A stretch of DNA of 64,000 nt from Mycolicibacter virginiensis (lineage in GTDB: Bacteria; Actinomycetota; Actinomycetes; Mycobacteriales; Mycobacteriaceae): NCBI RefSeq assembly GCF_022374935.2, contig NZ_CP092430.2:4464001-4528000 (forward strand), read 5' to 3'. The position numbers were made by a program, and so were the translations under genes. Under the pieces are notes generated by a model, which saw nothing but the letters and a program-made list of their open reading frames with translations, was not told the origin of the DNA and did no database searches. Below are positions 1 to 8,339 of this stretch, piece by piece. How positions within the stretch are numbered: position 1 is the stretch's first letter; each line of letters starts with the position of its first letter.

Positions 1-905
1 TACCTGCGGAAGTGCCGGGTCAGCTGTACGCGATGATGCTCGACATGCGCCGCACCTTCGACGAGATGGTGACGCAGTACTCCGGCCCGGAGCGGGCCGA
101 GGCGATCCTGGGCAACCAGTTCTACCAAACGGTCGCCACCTCGCTCTCCGGCACGCAGGAGTACATGGCGATGGAGAAGCTCGGCCAGTTGCTGAGCGAG
201 GACCGTTGGGATCTGGTGGTCGTCGACACCCCGCCGTCACGCAACGCCCTGGACTTCCTGGACGCACCCAAGCGGCTGGGCAGTTTCATGGACAGCCGGT
301 TGTGGAAGTTGCTCTTGGGCCCCGGGCGGGGCATCGGCAAGCTGGTCGCCGGTGCGGTCGGCCTGGCGATGAAAGCGCTGTCGACCGTGTTGGGTTCGCA
401 AATGCTTTCCGACGCAGCGAATTTCGTGCAGTCCCTCGACGCCACCTTCGGCGGCTTCCGGGAGAAGGCAGACCGCACCTATGACCTGCTCAAGCGCCGC
501 GGCACCCAGTTCGTAGTGGTGTCGGCAGCCGAACCCGATGCGTTGCGGGAGGCGTCCTTCTTCGTCGACCGACTCTCCGAAGAGCACATGCCGCTGGCCG
601 GGCTGATTCTCAACCGCACCCACCCGATGTTGTGCGACCTGCCCATCGAGCGCGCTATCGACGCGATCGAGACGCTGCAGGAGCCCGGCACGGCCCTGCC
701 CGAGGGGACGAAGGCACTCACCACGGCTGCGCTGCAGATTCACGCCGAGCGCGGCGCCACCGCCAAGCGTGAGATCCGACTGCTGTCACGTTTCACCCGG
801 GCCAACCCGCGGGTTCCCATCGTGGGGGTGCCGTCATTGCCGTTCGACGTCTCCGATTTGGAGGCGCTCGGCGCGATCGCCGACCAGCTGACGGCGAAGA
901 AGTAG
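1..905 (+). CDS. ArsA/Get3-like ATPase, 3' part (5' end outside window)
   Basis: The reading frame is open from base 3 to the stop at 905, so the gene begins upstream and the first P-loop is missing. The visible part carries the switch II motif [18 protein letters not shown] typical of the ArsA/Get3 anion-transporting ATPase family, which couples ATP hydrolysis to client or anion handling. The gene sits next to whiB4 and ponA2, as Rv3680 does in M. tuberculosis; there the Rv3679-Rv3680 pair has been described as a Get3-like heterodimer (BagA/BagB). A GTG at position 12 could be mistaken for a start, but the sequence before it is coding and family members are longer. Function as a soluble paired ATPase is inferred from family and synteny. 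Confidence 0.85.
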   Translation, partial: PAEVPGQLYAMMLDMRRTFDEMVTQYSGPERAEAILGNQFYQTVATSLSGTQEYMAMEKLGQLLSEDRWDLVVVDTPPSRNALDFLDAPKRLGSFMDSRLWKLLLGPGRGIGKLVAGAVGLAMKALSTVLGSQMLSDAANFVQSLDATFGGFREKADRTYDLLKRRGTQFVVVSAAEPDALREASFFVDRLSEEHMPLAGLILNRTHPMLCDLPIERAIDAIETLQEPGTALPEGTKALTTAALQIHAERGATAKREIRLLSRFTRANPRVPIVGVPSLPFDVSDLEALGAIADQLTAKK

Positions 906-936
906 AAGTAGAAGCGAAGAGAGACTCAGCCCGGCG

Positions 937-1344
937 TCAGCCGGCGTCACGCTGCTTGCGCTGAGCGGCGAAGTACTCGCGCCAAGACGTCACCTCGGGG
1001 TGCTGCTTGAGCAGTGCCCGGCGTTGCCGCTCGGTCATGCCCCCCCACACGCCGAACTCGACCCGGTTGTCGAGGGCGTCGGCCAGACACTCGAGGACGA
1101 CCGGGCAGTGCCGACAGATCACCGCGGCTTTGCGTTGTGCCGCACCGCGTACGAAGAGTTCATCGGGATCCGCACCGCGGCAGACGGCTTTGGAAACCCA
1201 GGCGATTCGGCCCTCGTCCTGCACGCCGCGCAAGACGGCTCGGGGGGCTTGGGATGCTGAAGCCGTTGGCATGCTGGTGTTGTGAACCGCTGTCCCTGCA
1301 ACAGACACTGACGATCCTCCGTCCCGGCCGCCGCCGGCAGCCAC
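937..1344 (-). CDS. whiB4: WhiB4-type iron-sulfur redox regulator
   Basis: This is a small WhiB-family protein. It has the four cluster-binding cysteines (one in SKAVCRGADPDELF, then CRHCPVVLEC, giving C-x2-C-x5-C), the GVWGG turn, and a basic C-terminus (RQRRALLKQ). WhiB4 of mycobacteria binds a [4Fe-4S] cluster, responds to O2/NO and acts as a redox-controlled nucleoid or transcription regulator; that is family knowledge. It is transcribed away from ponA2 and lies beside the ArsA-like ATPase, matching the Rv3680-Rv3682 order. The start is uncertain: GTG at 1344 gives 135 residues, while ATG at 1272 gives 111, closer to the usual WhiB4 length of about 118. No convincing ribosome binding site separates the two. 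Confidence 0.9.
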   Translation of the reverse strand: MAAGGGRDGGSSVSVAGTAVHNTSMPTASASQAPRAVLRGVQDEGRIAWVSKAVCRGADPDELFVRGAAQRKAAVICRHCPVVLECLADALDNRVEFGVWGGMTERQRRALLKQHPEVTSWREYFAAQRKQRDAG

Positions 1345-1699
1345 CTATTCAACATCGGCGCCGACCGACACATTGCGATCTACGCCACATCGTGTCATCA
1401 GTGTTACCTGAATCGCACTTGATGTCCAAGTTAGGTGGTCAGGTGCTGTCTGCGCAACAGGTTGATCGGCACTTTTTTGGGACGACCGTGCAGTCCGATC
1501 ATGATCTGCGCGACGGTCAGCAGTGGGACCGTCGGATGAACCGCCCTTTTTTGACGCCTACGTCAGTTAAAGCGGCCTTGCGGTTCCCGCGGCGTTGGGG
1601 GTCCTAGGCGAGCACCACTGCTACCGGGGGCAGGGTTGATGGCAGTGGCCCCCATCGCCCGGCTCCGCCGCGCTTGCGACCACCGCTAGTGTGTAAGCC
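1345..1699. promoter_or_regulatory. Divergent whiB4/ponA2 intergenic region
   Basis: This 355-bp stretch has no credible gene. Next to ponA2 there is a -10-like TAGTGT at 1687-1692, 7 nt before the ATG at 1700, so ponA2 mRNA is probably leaderless. Inverted arms CCACTGC (1615-1621) and GCAGTGG (1642-1648) could form a hairpin or bind a regulator. The rest, rich in short T runs (near 1471-1476 and 1548-1553), shows nothing further that I can name. Confidence 0.5.
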
Positions 1700-4120
1700 A
1701 TGTCGGAGCGCCCCCCGACCGGCCCTACTGTGCTCAAACTGGCCGGGTGTTGTCTGCTCGCCGCCGTGTTGCTCGCGGCGCTGCTGTTTCCCGTCGCCGG
1801 CGGTATCGGCCTGATGTCCAACCGCGCCTCCGACGTGGTGGCCAACGGGTCGGCCCAGCTGGTCAGCGGTGACGTGCCCGCGGTATCGACGATGGTCGAC
1901 GCCAAGGGCAACACGATCGCGTGGTTGTACTCGCAGCGCCGGTTCGAGGTGCCCAGCGACAAGATCGCCGACACGATGAAGCTGGCGATCGTCTCCATCG
2001 AGGACAAACGGTTCGCCGAGCACAGCGGGGTGGACTGGAAGGGCACGCTGACCGGGCTGGCCGGCTATGCCTCCGGAGATATCGACACCCGCGGCGGCTC
2101 GACGCTGGAGCAGCAGTACATCAAGAACTACCAGCTGCTGGTCCTGGCCCAGACCGACGCCGAGAAGCGTGCCGCGATCGAGACCACTCCCGCGCGCAAG
2201 CTCCGCGAAATCCGGATGGCGCTCACCTTGGATCGGACCTTCACCAAGCCGCAGATCCTGACCCGCTACCTCAACCTGGTGTCATTCGGGAACAACTCGT
2301 TCGGCATCCAAGATGCCGCCCAGACCTACTTCGGTGTGGACGCCGTGGACCTGAATTGGCAGCAGTCGGCCCTGCTGGCCGGAATGGTGCAGTCGACCAG
2401 CACGCTGAACCCCTACACCAATCCCGAGGGTGCGCTGGCGCGACGGAACCTGGTGCTGGACACGATGATCGAAAACATCCCCGGCGAGGCCGACGCGCTG
2501 CGCGCGGCCAAGCAGGAGCCGCTGGGCATCCTGCCGCAGCCCAACGAGCTGCCGCGGGGCTGCATCGCGGCCGGCGACCGGGCCTTCTTCTGCGACTACG
2601 TGCAGGAGTACCTGACGCGGGCGGGGATCAGCAAGGAGCAGGTGGCCCGCGGCGGCTACGTCATCCACACCACGCTGGACCCCGACGTGCAGGCCCCGAT
2701 CAAAGAGGCGATCGACAGCTTCGCCAACCCCAACGTGCAAGGCATCGCCAGCGTGATGAGCGTGATCAAGCCCGGCAGTGACGCGCACCCGGTGCTCGCC
2801 ATGGCCAGCAACCGCACCTACGGGCTCAACGCCGACCTCGGCGAAACCATGCGGCCGCAACCGTTCTCACTGGTCGGTGACGGCGCCGGGTCGATCTTCA
2901 AGACATTCACCGTGGCCGCGGCGCTGGAGATGGGCATGGGTATCAGCGCCGATCTCGAAGTGCCCGGCCGGTTCCAGACCAAGGGCATGGGATCGGGCGG
3001 CGCCAAGGGCTGCCCCAAGGAGACCTGGTGCGTGGTCAACGTCGCGCCCTACCGGTCCCCGATGAACGTCTCCACCGCGCTGGCGACCTCGCCCAACACC
3101 GCGTTCGCGAAACTGATCTCCCAGGTCGGCGTCGGCCGCACCGTGGACATGGCGATCAAGCTAGGCCTGCGCTCCTATGCCGATCCGGGCACCGCCCGCG
3201 ACTACGACCCGGACAGCAACGAGAGCCTGGCCGACTTCGTCAAACGGCAGAATCTGGGCTCGTTCACCCTGGGCCCGATCGAGGTCAACGCGCTGGAGCT
3301 GTCCAACGTTGCCGCCACCTTGGCCTCCGGTGGGGTCTGGTGCCCGCCGAATCCGATCGACAAGGTCTTCGACCGCAACGGCAACGAGGTGGCTGTGACC
3401 ACCGAGACCTGTGAGCGAGTGGTTCCTGAAGGGCTCGCGAACACGATGGCCAACGCCTTGAGCAAGGACATCCAAGGCGGCGGCACCGCGGCGCCGGCCG
3501 CCGGTTCGGTGGGCTGGGATCTGCCGATGGCGGGCAAGACGGGCACCACCGAGGCGCACCGCTCGTCGGGTTTTCTGGGCTTCACCAACCGTTACGCGGC
3601 GGCCAACTACATCTTCGACGATTCCCTCTCGCCCGGAGATCTGTGCTCGTTCCCGCTGCGGCACTGCGGCGACGGGGACCTCTACGGCGGCAACGAGCCG
3701 GCCCGGACCTGGTTCGCGGCGATGAAACCGATCTCCACCGAATTCGGCGACGTCATAATGCCGCCGACTGATCCGCGGTATGTCGATGGCGGCCCCAACT
3801 CACGGGTGCCCAGCGTCACCGGCCTGGACGTGGACGCCGCCCGGGCTCGCCTCAAGGAAGTCGGATTCCAAGTCGCCGACCAGCCGAACTGGGTCAACAG
3901 CAGCGCCCGTTCGGGGGCCGTGGTCGGCACCTCACCGAATGGTCAGACCATTCCCGGCTCGATCATCACCATCGAGGTCAGCAACGGCATCCCGCCGCCA
4001 CCGCCACCGCCGCCGGACGGCCTGCCGCCGATCGGACCGGTGGGTTCGACGGTGGTGGAGATTCCCGGGTTGCCGCCGATCACCATTCCGCTGCTGCCGC
4101 CCCCTGCGCCGCCGCCGTAA
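1700..4120 (+). CDS. ponA2: Bifunctional penicillin-binding protein PonA2 (class A PBP)
   Basis: This 806-residue protein makes and cross-links peptidoglycan on the outer face of the plasma membrane. After a short cytoplasmic tail there is one membrane anchor (about residues 12-36), then a GT51 transglycosylase domain with the motif SIEDKRFAEHSGVD, and a transpeptidase domain with the SxxK motif in GAGSIFK, an SPN motif in ATSPNTAF, and the KTG box in MAGKTGTTEAH. A PASTA domain (about 700-770) and a Pro-rich tail follow. The active-site context GAGSIFK differs slightly from the commoner PGSTFK but keeps Ser and Lys. The start is supported by TAGTGT 7 nt upstream (leaderless) and by agreement with the family N-terminus. 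The next gene follows 38 bp downstream, as Rv3683 does after Rv3682. Confidence 0.95.
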   Translation: MSERPPTGPTVLKLAGCCLLAAVLLAALLFPVAGGIGLMSNRASDVVANGSAQLVSGDVPAVSTMVDAKGNTIAWLYSQRRFEVPSDKIADTMKLAIVSIEDKRFAEHSGVDWKGTLTGLAGYASGDIDTRGGSTLEQQYIKNYQLLVLAQTDAEKRAAIETTPARKLREIRMALTLDRTFTKPQILTRYLNLVSFGNNSFGIQDAAQTYFGVDAVDLNWQQSALLAGMVQSTSTLNPYTNPEGALARRNLVLDTMIENIPGEADALRAAKQEPLGILPQPNELPRGCIAAGDRAFFCDYVQEYLTRAGISKEQVARGGYVIHTTLDPDVQAPIKEAIDSFANPNVQGIASVMSVIKPGSDAHPVLAMASNRTYGLNADLGETMRPQPFSLVGDGAGSIFKTFTVAAALEMGMGISADLEVPGRFQTKGMGSGGAKGCPKETWCVVNVAPYRSPMNVSTALATSPNTAFAKLISQVGVGRTVDMAIKLGLRSYADPGTARDYDPDSNESLADFVKRQNLGSFTLGPIEVNALELSNVAATLASGGVWCPPNPIDKVFDRNGNEVAVTTETCERVVPEGLANTMANALSKDIQGGGTAAPAAGSVGWDLPMAGKTGTTEAHRSSGFLGFTNRYAAANYIFDDSLSPGDLCSFPLRHCGDGDLYGGNEPARTWFAAMKPISTEFGDVIMPPTDPRYVDGGPNSRVPSVTGLDVDAARARLKEVGFQVADQPNWVNSSARSGAVVGTSPNGQTIPGSIITIEVSNGIPPPPPPPPDGLPPIGPVGSTVVEIPGLPPITIPLLPPPAPPP

Positions 4121-4158
4121 CCGCGGTAGCGCGCTGTGGGCGCAGTAGTCTGAACGCC

Positions 4159-5124
4159 ATGGCTCCTTCACCTGCCCTGACCCGGTCCGTCGTCGCCGCT
4201 TCGGCGGCGCTCGGGCCGGCGGCTCTCGCGATCGGATACGGCGCGCTGGTCGAACGCAACGCGTTCGTGGTGCGCGAGGCGACGATGCCGGTGCTGGCGC
4301 CCGGCTCCGCACCGCTGCGGGTCCTGCACATCAGCGACATCCACATGCGTCCCGGGCAGCGCCGCAAGCAGGCCTGGCTGCGGGAACTGGTGCGCCTGGA
4401 GCCCGATCTGGTGGTCAACACCGGCGACAACCTTGCACATCCGAAGGCGGTGCCGGCGGTGGTGCAGGCCCTGGGTGACCTGCTGTCGGTGCCGGGCGTA
4501 TTCGTGTTCGGCAGCAACGACTACTTCGGTCCGCGGCTGAAGAACCCGGCCAAGTACCTCACCAAGCCGACGCATCGCATCCACGGCGTCCCGCTGCCCT
4601 GGCAGGATCTGCGCGCGGCCTTCACCGAACGGGGCTGGCTGGACCTGACCCACAACCGTCGTGAATTCGATGTGGCCGGCCATCGGATTGCCGCGGCCGG
4701 TGTCGACGACCCGCACATCGAGCGGGACCGCTACGAGACCATCGCCGGCCCGGCCGACCTGACCGCCGACCTACGCCTGGGGCTGACCCATTCGCCGGAG
4801 CCACGCGTGCTGGACCGGTTCGCCGGCGACGGCTACCAGTTGGTGATGGCCGGCCACACCCACGGCGGCCAGCTGTGCGTGCCGTTCTACGGCGCACTGG
4901 TCACCAACTGCGGGCTGGATCGCTCCCGGGTCAAGGGGCCCTCGCAGTGGGGTGCGCACATGCGCCTGCACGTCTCCGCGGGCATCGGCACCTCACCGTT
5001 CGCGCCGGTGCGGTTCGCCTGCCGTCCCGAGGCCAGCCTGCTGACCCTGGTGGCGGCGCCCACCGGCGGTGACGACTCGCAACTCACCCGCGGCTCGACC
5101 CAGCCCTCCGTGTCGGCCCGTTGA
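4159..5124 (+). CDS. Calcineurin-like metallophosphoesterase
   Basis: This 321-residue protein has the ordered metal-binding motifs of the calcineurin-like superfamily: HISDIHM, NTGDNL, GSNDYF (the GNH position), and [10 protein letters not shown]. An N-terminal hydrophobic stretch (about residues 8-25) suggests membrane association. The substrate is unknown; related proteins act on phosphodiesters or phospholipids such as UDP-diacylglucosamine, but nothing here decides this. TAGTCT at 4146-4151 is 7 nt before the ATG, so a separate leaderless transcript is likely. The stop overlaps the next start (TTGA), so the following lyase gene is translationally coupled. It is equivalent to Rv3683 by position. 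Confidence 0.88.
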   Translation: MAPSPALTRSVVAASAALGPAALAIGYGALVERNAFVVREATMPVLAPGSAPLRVLHISDIHMRPGQRRKQAWLRELVRLEPDLVVNTGDNLAHPKAVPAVVQALGDLLSVPGVFVFGSNDYFGPRLKNPAKYLTKPTHRIHGVPLPWQDLRAAFTERGWLDLTHNRREFDVAGHRIAAAGVDDPHIERDRYETIAGPADLTADLRLGLTHSPEPRVLDRFAGDGYQLVMAGHTHGGQLCVPFYGALVTNCGLDRSRVKGPSQWGAHMRLHVSAGIGTSPFAPVRFACRPEASLLTLVAAPTGGDDSQLTRGSTQPSVSAR

Positions 5125-6227
5125 CCGGACGGATCGCCGATCACGGGCATCCACGGCGCTGGGCCGACAACGCGATCCGGCTGATCGAAGCCGACGCACG
5201 GCGCAGCGCCGACACCCATCTGCTGCGTTATCCGCTGCCCGCGGCGTGGGCCGCCGAAGCCGACGTGGCGCTGTACCTCAAGGACGAGACCACCCACATC
5301 ACCGGCAGCCTCAAGCACCGGCTGGCCCGCTCGCTGTTTCTCTACGGACTGTGCAACGGCCGGATCGCCGAGGGCACCACGGTGGTCGAGGCGTCCTCGG
5401 GGTCCACCGCGGTCTCAGAGGCCTACTTCGCGGCCCTGCTGGGCCTGCCGTTCGTCGCAGTGATGCCGTCCTCGACCAGTGCATCAAAAGTGGCGCTGAT
5501 CGAGGCGCAGGGCGGGCGCTGTCATTTCGTCGCGCATTCGGCCGATGTCTACGCCGAAGCAGAGCGGATCGCCGCCGACACCGGCGGGCACTACCTGGAC
5601 CAGTTCACCAACGCCGAGCGGGCCACCGACTGGCGCGGCAACAACAACATCGCGGAGTCGATGTTCTCCCAGATGCGCGACGAGGCCCATCCGATCCCGG
5701 ATTGGATTGTGGTGGGGGCCGGCACCGGCGGCACCAGCGCAACGATCGGCCGCTACATCCGGTACCGCCGGCACGCGACCCGGTTGTGCGTGGTGGACCC
5801 GGAGAATTCGGCGTTCTACCCCGCCTACGAGCAGTGCCGCTACGACGTGGTGGTCGAGGAATCGTCGCGGATCGAAGGCATCGGCCGGCCGCGGGTGGAA
5901 CCGTCGTTCCTGCCCGACGTGGTGGACCGGATGGTGGCCGTGCCCGATGCCGCCTCGGTGGCCACGGCGCGGCACGTCAGCGCGGTGTTGGGGCGTCGGG
6001 TAGGCGCCTCGACCGGCACCAACGTCTGGGGAGCGTTTGCGCTACTGGCCGAGATGGTTGCCGACGGGCGCAACGGATCGGTGGTCACCGTGCTGGCCGA
6101 CAGCGGCGACCGCTACGCCGACACCTATTACAACGACGACTGGCTGGCGCAGCAAGGGCTGGACCCGACGGCTGCGGCCGCAGTCTTGGCCGAGTTCGAG
6201 AGGTCCTGCCGGTTTGCGTTCGCCTGA
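5121..6227 (+). CDS. PLP-dependent lyase of the cysteine synthase fold
   Basis: This 368-residue fold-type II PLP enzyme starts at a TTG whose bases overlap the stop of the phosphoesterase gene. The PLP lysine is in [11 protein letters not shown], the phosphate or substrate loop in [14 protein letters not shown], and the PLP-phosphate glycine loop in [10 protein letters not shown]. These are signatures of the CysK/CysM/CBS family. Rv3684 is at the same position in M. tuberculosis. Whether it makes cysteine or degrades it (a cysteine desulfhydrase or lyase) cannot be read from the motifs. The 3' end overlaps a candidate small gene on the other strand at 6128-6322. Confidence 0.9.
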   Translation: MTGRIADHGHPRRWADNAIRLIEADARRSADTHLLRYPLPAAWAAEADVALYLKDETTHITGSLKHRLARSLFLYGLCNGRIAEGTTVVEASSGSTAVSEAYFAALLGLPFVAVMPSSTSASKVALIEAQGGRCHFVAHSADVYAEAERIAADTGGHYLDQFTNAERATDWRGNNNIAESMFSQMRDEAHPIPDWIVVGAGTGGTSATIGRYIRYRRHATRLCVVDPENSAFYPAYEQCRYDVVVEESSRIEGIGRPRVEPSFLPDVVDRMVAVPDAASVATARHVSAVLGRRVGASTGTNVWGAFALLAEMVADGRNGSVVTVLADSGDRYADTYYNDDWLAQQGLDPTAAAAVLAEFERSCRFAFA

Positions 6228-6322
6228 GCCTGCTCTTCGGCTGCGTCGGGGTTGGTGGCGGCAAGCCACACCGCAGCCAGAGCGAAGAAACCGGCATACA
6301 CCGCTCCGCCTAACAGCGTCAT
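6128..6322 (-). CDS. Small single-pass membrane protein (candidate)
   Basis: This is a 64-residue ORF. It begins [20 protein letters not shown], one hydrophobic segment, followed by a polar Ala/Gln-rich tail. The start is supported by a good ribosome binding site (AAAGGGAG about 8 nt upstream) and a TAATAA-like -10 further upstream. Its last ~100 bp lie antisense to the 3' end of the PLP lyase gene, so the C-terminal third could be a by-product of that gene's codons. Function is unknown. Confidence 0.45.
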   Translation of the reverse strand: MTLLGGAVYAGFFALAAVWLAATNPDAAEEQAQANANRQDLSNSAKTAAAAVGSSPCCASQSSL

Positions 6323-6566
6323 GATCTGACTCCCTTTGCGCTAAACCTTATTAGCCAGTCTGCCTAAGTCCGCCTATGTTTGCGAGCTCCACGCGCCGGA
6401 TGTGGGGCGTTTCATGCTCCGGGGAGCTAGTGAGCTGCGCCTCGATGACGGTTACGCGGGGGATCGAAAGCGCGGCGAAGCCGGGCGCTGGGGGTCTCCG
6501 CTATCGGCACAGCCTGGGCGTTTGGGTGACCGGCGGCGCGGTGCGATACGCTGTCGTGGCTTCACA
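6323..6566. promoter_or_regulatory. Intergenic region with tRNA promoter
   Basis: This stretch lies between the divergent small gene and tRNA-Pro. TACGCT at about 6547-6552 is a likely -10 for the tRNA, with a weak TTGGGT upstream as -35. Overlapping ORFs run through the tRNA in two frames but have no coding support. Nothing else is evident. Confidence 0.4.
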
Positions 6567-6640
6567 CGGGGTGTGGCGCAGCTTGGTAGCGTGCTTCGTT
6601 CGGGACGAAGAGGTCGTGGGTTCGAATCCCGCCACCCCGA
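6567..6640 (+). tRNA. tRNA-Pro (CGG)
   Basis: The sequence folds into a tRNA. The acceptor stem is CGGGGTG/CACCCCG with discriminator A at 6640, the D arm is GCGCAGCTTGGTAGCGTGC, and the anticodon stem CTTCG/CGAAG encloses the loop TTCGGGA with anticodon CGG. The T arm has the GTTCGAATC loop. CCA is not encoded. A strong intrinsic terminator follows within 25 bp. Confidence 0.96.
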
Positions 6641-6661
6641 CTCAGGTTGTTGCAGGTAGAG

Positions 6662-6695
6662 GGCTCTGACCGGTTATTCCGGTCGGGGCCTTTTT
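6662..6695 (+). terminator. Intrinsic terminator after tRNA-Pro
   Basis: GACCGG (6668-6673) pairs with CCGGTC (6679-6684) around a 5-nt loop TTATT. The stem extends outward through wobble pairs to G662-C690 and is followed by five T residues at 691-695. This is one of the few textbook intrinsic terminators in the window. Confidence 0.85.
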
Positions 6696-6802
6696 CCGTC
6701 GCGGTCCCCAGTATGCCTGTGATTTCATCCACCAGGCTTGGTCGCGTAGGTTCTCAGAGAACCAAATCCGAGAACGTAACGCAGCATTCAACGAAGGCCA
6801 TC

Positions 6803-7060
6803 ATGTCCGAGGATCAGAACACAGACGTTCCGCCGAATCACCTCTCAATCGATCCGCGCAGCGCCTTCTATGACGAAGAGGTGCTCCGCCGCGACGTGGG
6901 TATTCGCTTCAATGGCGTCGAGCGAACCAACGTGCACGAATACGACGTGGCCGAGGGCTGGGTGCGTGTGGAAGTGCCTACCGCCAAGGATCGCCGCGGA
7001 AATCCGATGGTCGTCAAGCTCAGCGGCACGGTTGAACCGTATTTCCGCGTAGCGGAATAG
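6803..7060 (+). CDS. DUF3297 family protein
   Basis: This is an 85-residue protein. It contains the family core PPNHLSIDPRSAFYDEEVL, then GIRFNGVER, EGWVRVEV and KDRRGNPMVVKLSGTVEP, matching DUF3297. The ATG at 6803 is preferred over upstream in-frame starts because the family begins at this point; the stretch before it is the tRNA terminator region. Family function is not established. It stands alone between the tRNA and a hypothetical gene. Confidence 0.85.
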   Translation: MSEDQNTDVPPNHLSIDPRSAFYDEEVLRRDVGIRFNGVERTNVHEYDVAEGWVRVEVPTAKDRRGNPMVVKLSGTVEPYFRVAE

Positions 7061-7153
7061 CCGACGCCCCTCGGTTACTGGCGCGGTTCTGACTTTGTCA
7101 GGCCGTGCCTGGTTGTATCGAATCCGGTCCACCGACTTCCTTGGCGGTAGACA

Positions 7154-7564
7154 ATGTCTGCTGTGGACTTCCCGATGCGCTACGACCGGTGGTATCGGCC
7201 ACTGGCGACCGTGTTCGGCCTGGGGCCCGGGCGGGCCAGCATCCGGGTGGCCGACGGACTACTGCACGTCCGCAGCGGATGGGCTTTCGCCATGGACATC
7301 GCCTTGAACAACATCGAATCCGCCCGGCCGGCACCGGAACGCATGTGGGGCTGGGGCGTCCATCAGGCGTGTAATGGCTGGCTGGTCAACGGATCCCGGC
7401 ACGGTGTGGTCCAGATACGGCTCACCCACGGCGTCAAACCGAGCAAGGCACCGACGGCCGGCTTGTTCAACAGGCCGGTCCGCAGTCTCTACGTCAGCGT
7501 TACCGATCCCGACAGCTTCATCGCCGCGCTGACGGGTTGGCAGTTGCCCGCAACCGGTTCCTAG
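7154..7564 (+). CDS. Conserved mycobacterial hypothetical protein
   Basis: This 136-residue soluble protein (from MSAVDFPMRYDRWYRP) has alternating short beta-type stretches (ASIRVADGLLHVRSGWAF, HGVVQIRLTH, RSLYVSVTDPDSFIAAL). These give a PH-like impression, and the C-terminal sentence 'VSVTDPDSFIAALTG' resembles the end of bPH-type domains. I do not recognise a named family or catalytic residues. It is followed 50 bp later by a tiny leaderless membrane-protein gene. Confidence 0.7.
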   Translation: MSAVDFPMRYDRWYRPLATVFGLGPGRASIRVADGLLHVRSGWAFAMDIALNNIESARPAPERMWGWGVHQACNGWLVNGSRHGVVQIRLTHGVKPSKAPTAGLFNRPVRSLYVSVTDPDSFIAALTGWQLPATGS

Positions 7565-7614
7565 AGCCGTTCCGGCCCGGCTCCTGCCTGCCGGAACCGG
7601 CCTATGCTGGTGGT

Positions 7615-7713
7615 GTGATCGAAGCGGTACTCCCGTGGGCGCTTCCCGTCGTCGTCATTCTCGTCATCGTGGCGATCCTGATCGCGCTTTCGGCACATTT
7701 CAACCACGACTGA
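7615..7713 (+). CDS. 32-residue membrane microprotein (candidate)
   Basis: A GTG-initiated ORF encodes a 32-residue peptide (starting MIEAVLPWALPVVVILVIVA) that is almost wholly one hydrophobic helix ending in SAHFNHD. TATGCT at 7603-7608 lies 6 nt before the GTG, the spacing seen for leaderless mRNAs elsewhere in this window. It has a clean stop and stands in a gap between genes. The function is unknown; small proteins of this kind often modulate membrane complexes. Confidence 0.55.
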   Translation: MIEAVLPWALPVVVILVIVAILIALSAHFNHD

Positions 7714-7849
7714 GCGGTGTTTGCGACTCGGCGACATCGAGACCGAAACTCGGCCCCGATGGGGCCAGGCCTGGACCGCCCTTCGGCGCTGGCTACATCA
7801 CCGCAGGGCCTGTTCCGAAATTCCTTTGAGCGCTACCGCCTTGACCGCG

Positions 7850-8314
7850 CTAGAGCCGTTCACGGACCGCGGCCGACAGCCGCGAACCGTCGGCCTTACC
7901 CGCGGCAATCGCGGTGGCGGCCTTCATCACCTGGCCCATGTGCTTCATGTGCGGCCGCTCCCCGATCGCCTCGGCGACCTGCGCCAGCGCGGTGTCGACG
8001 ACGTCGGCCAATTCGGCGTCGCTGAGCGGCGCGGGAAGGTACTCGTCGATGATCCGAGCCTCGGCGTGCTCTTCGGCGGCGAGGTCACCCCGGCCGTTCT
8101 GGGTGTAGATCGTCGCAGACTCCGCACGCTTGCGGGCTTCGCGCGCCAACACCTTCAGGACGTCCTCGTCGGTCAGTTCCCGGGCCTGTTTGCCAGCTAC
8201 CTCTTCGGCCTGGATCGCAGCCAACAACATTCGCAGAGTCGCCGTGCGCAGCTTGTCCTGCGCCTTCATCGCCGCCGTGAGATCGGTACGCAACTGGGAT
8301 TTGAGTTCCGCCAT
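7850..8314 (-). CDS. GatB/YqeY domain protein
   Basis: This 154-residue protein starts MAELKSQLRTDLTAAMKAQD and has the YqeY pattern LRMLLAAIQAEEV, then ARIIDEYLPAPLSDAEL and GQVMKAATA near the end. YqeY resembles the tRNA-binding tail domain of GatB but stands alone; its role is unknown. The downstream ATG at 8314 is chosen because it gives the family length; an upstream GTG-like extension has no support. It corresponds to Rv3688c by position and length. Confidence 0.88.
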   Translation of the reverse strand: MAELKSQLRTDLTAAMKAQDKLRTATLRMLLAAIQAEEVAGKQARELTDEDVLKVLAREARKRAESATIYTQNGRGDLAAEEHAEARIIDEYLPAPLSDAELADVVDTALAQVAEAIGERPHMKHMGQVMKAATAIAAGKADGSRLSAAVRERL

Positions 8315-8339
8315 GCCCCATAACGCTACGCTCAGCCAC

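Noticed and set aside
6376..6669. ORFs running through tRNA-Pro
   Set aside because: They overlap a clear tRNA and its terminator and have no coding support.
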